From Rubrivirga sp. (lineage in GTDB: Bacteria; Bacteroidota; Rhodothermia; Rhodothermales; Rubricoccaceae): a stretch of 5,686 nucleotides of DNA. Position 1 is the stretch's first letter. Every line of letters begins with the position of its first letter. Positions 5,096 to 5,686 of this stretch are shown here, one piece after another. The stretch spans positions 1-5,686 of the forward strand of contig JAAXJP010000391.1 in the NCBI GenBank assembly GCA_012269805.1. The letters are read 5' to 3'. The notes under the pieces are model-generated. The model saw nothing but the letters and a program-made list of their open reading frames with translations, did not search any database and had not been told where the DNA came from. The position numbers and the translations under genes are program-made.

Positions 5096-5686
5096 TTAGG
5101 CGTCGTCCTTCGGCAGGTTCTGGTAGGCCTCGATGACCTCGCGGACGTGGGCGCCCGAGGCCTGCATGTCGGCCGACTCCTTCTCGTTGAGGTCGAGCTC
5201 GACGATCTCCTTGATGCCGCCCGTGCCGAGCTTTACCGGGACGCCGATGAACAGGTCCTCGAGCCCGTACTGGCCCGTGACCCACGCCGCGGCCGGGAGC
5301 ACGCGGTTCGAGTCCTTGACGATGGCCTCGACCATCTCGGCCGCGCCGGCGCCGGGGGCGTACCACGCGCTCGTGCCCATCAGGCCGACGATCTCGCCGC
5401 CGCCCTTCTTGGTCCGCTCGATGATCTCGTCGAGGCGGGACTCCTCGATGAGGTCGGTGACCGGCTGCGAGCCGATCGTGGTAAAGCGGGGGAGCGGCGT
5501 CATCGAGTCGCCGTGGCCGCCGAGGAGCATGGCCTGGATGTCGCGGACCGACACGCCGAGCTCCATCTTGAGGAACGCCCGGTAGCGCGCCGTGTCGAGC
5601 ACGCCGGCCATGCCCATCACGCGCTGGCTCGGGAAGCCCGACTCCATGTACGCCACGTAGGTCATGACGTCGAGCGGGTTCGAGAC
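5096..5686 (-). CDS. mdh: Malate dehydrogenase, C-terminal part (cut by the window edge)
   Basis: The enzyme oxidises malate to oxaloacetate with NAD in the TCA cycle. The visible 196 residues are the C-terminal part of a protein usually about 310 long; the NAD-binding N-terminus is beyond the right edge. The frame enters at 5686 with VSNPLDVMTYVAY, a family hallmark, so the Met at 5665 is internal and not the start. Active-site residues are intact. The substrate-binding Asp and Arg are in VLDTARY (visible residues 31 and 34), and the catalytic His is in LGGHGDSMTPL (visible residue 58). The Asp-to-His spacing of 27 equals that of E. coli MDH (D150, H177). Further on are GTSAWYAPGAGAAEMVEAI, the VTGQYGLEDLFIGVPV strands and a C-terminal helix ending YQNLPKDDA. 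The pattern suggests the LDH-like MDH type; the substrate-specificity loop is not in view, so lactate dehydrogenase is excluded only by overall resemblance. The stop is at 5098-5096, followed by a strong hairpin. Confidence 0.93.
   Translation of the reverse strand, partial: VSNPLDVMTYVAYMESGFPSQRVMGMAGVLDTARYRAFLKMELGVSVRDIQAMLLGGHGDSMTPLPRFTTIGSQPVTDLIEESRLDEIIERTKKGGGEIVGLMGTSAWYAPGAGAAEMVEAIVKDSNRVLPAAAWVTGQYGLEDLFIGVPVKLGTGGIKEIVELDLNEKESADMQASGAHVREVIEAYQNLPKDDA

Noticed and set aside
1..5686. A mobile element, CRISPR array, tRNA/rRNA gene or defence island
   Set aside because: No transposase, integrase, regularly spaced repeats, tRNA-like cloverleaf or recognisable defence domain set was found by eye. 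The nuclease-fold protein alone is not enough.

Overview
The window looks like a piece of a very GC-rich (roughly 70% by eye) bacterial chromosome. I infer a member of the Bacteroidota/Rhodothermota side of the tree, probably Rhodothermales and possibly Rubricoccaceae. The inference rests on a secreted beta-propeller protein with a type IX secretion (T9SS) type A C-terminal sorting domain, a membrane-type LytTR regulator, general lack of Shine-Dalgarno sites, and heavily G/C-biased third codon positions. No phylogenetic search was possible.

Layout. At the left edge (1-64, minus) a gene may start and run out of the window. From 2403 down to 182 four genes lie on the minus strand: a YaeQ-like PD-(D/E)XK nuclease-fold protein, type I isopentenyl-diphosphate isomerase (idi), an 89-residue single-pass membrane protein, and a LytTR regulator. 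The regulator's membrane half and DNA-binding half lie in different reading frames. From 2618 to 3925 (plus) runs the secreted YCF48/BNR propeller protein. A 167-residue hypothetical protein (4007-4510, plus) converges on a 142-residue membrane-anchored hypothetical protein (4503-4931, minus); their stop codons share one palindrome. At the right edge (5096-5686, minus) is the C-terminal two thirds of malate dehydrogenase, followed by a strong hairpin.

Functionally this is mostly ordinary chromosome: central carbon metabolism (mdh), isoprenoid precursor supply (idi), one exported protein, one regulator and several unknowns. I see no mobile element, CRISPR array, tRNA or rRNA, and no convincing defence or biosynthetic cluster. 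The best leads are the frame break in the LytTR gene, the GC-rich hairpins without U-tracts just after several stop codons, and the unnamed small proteins.
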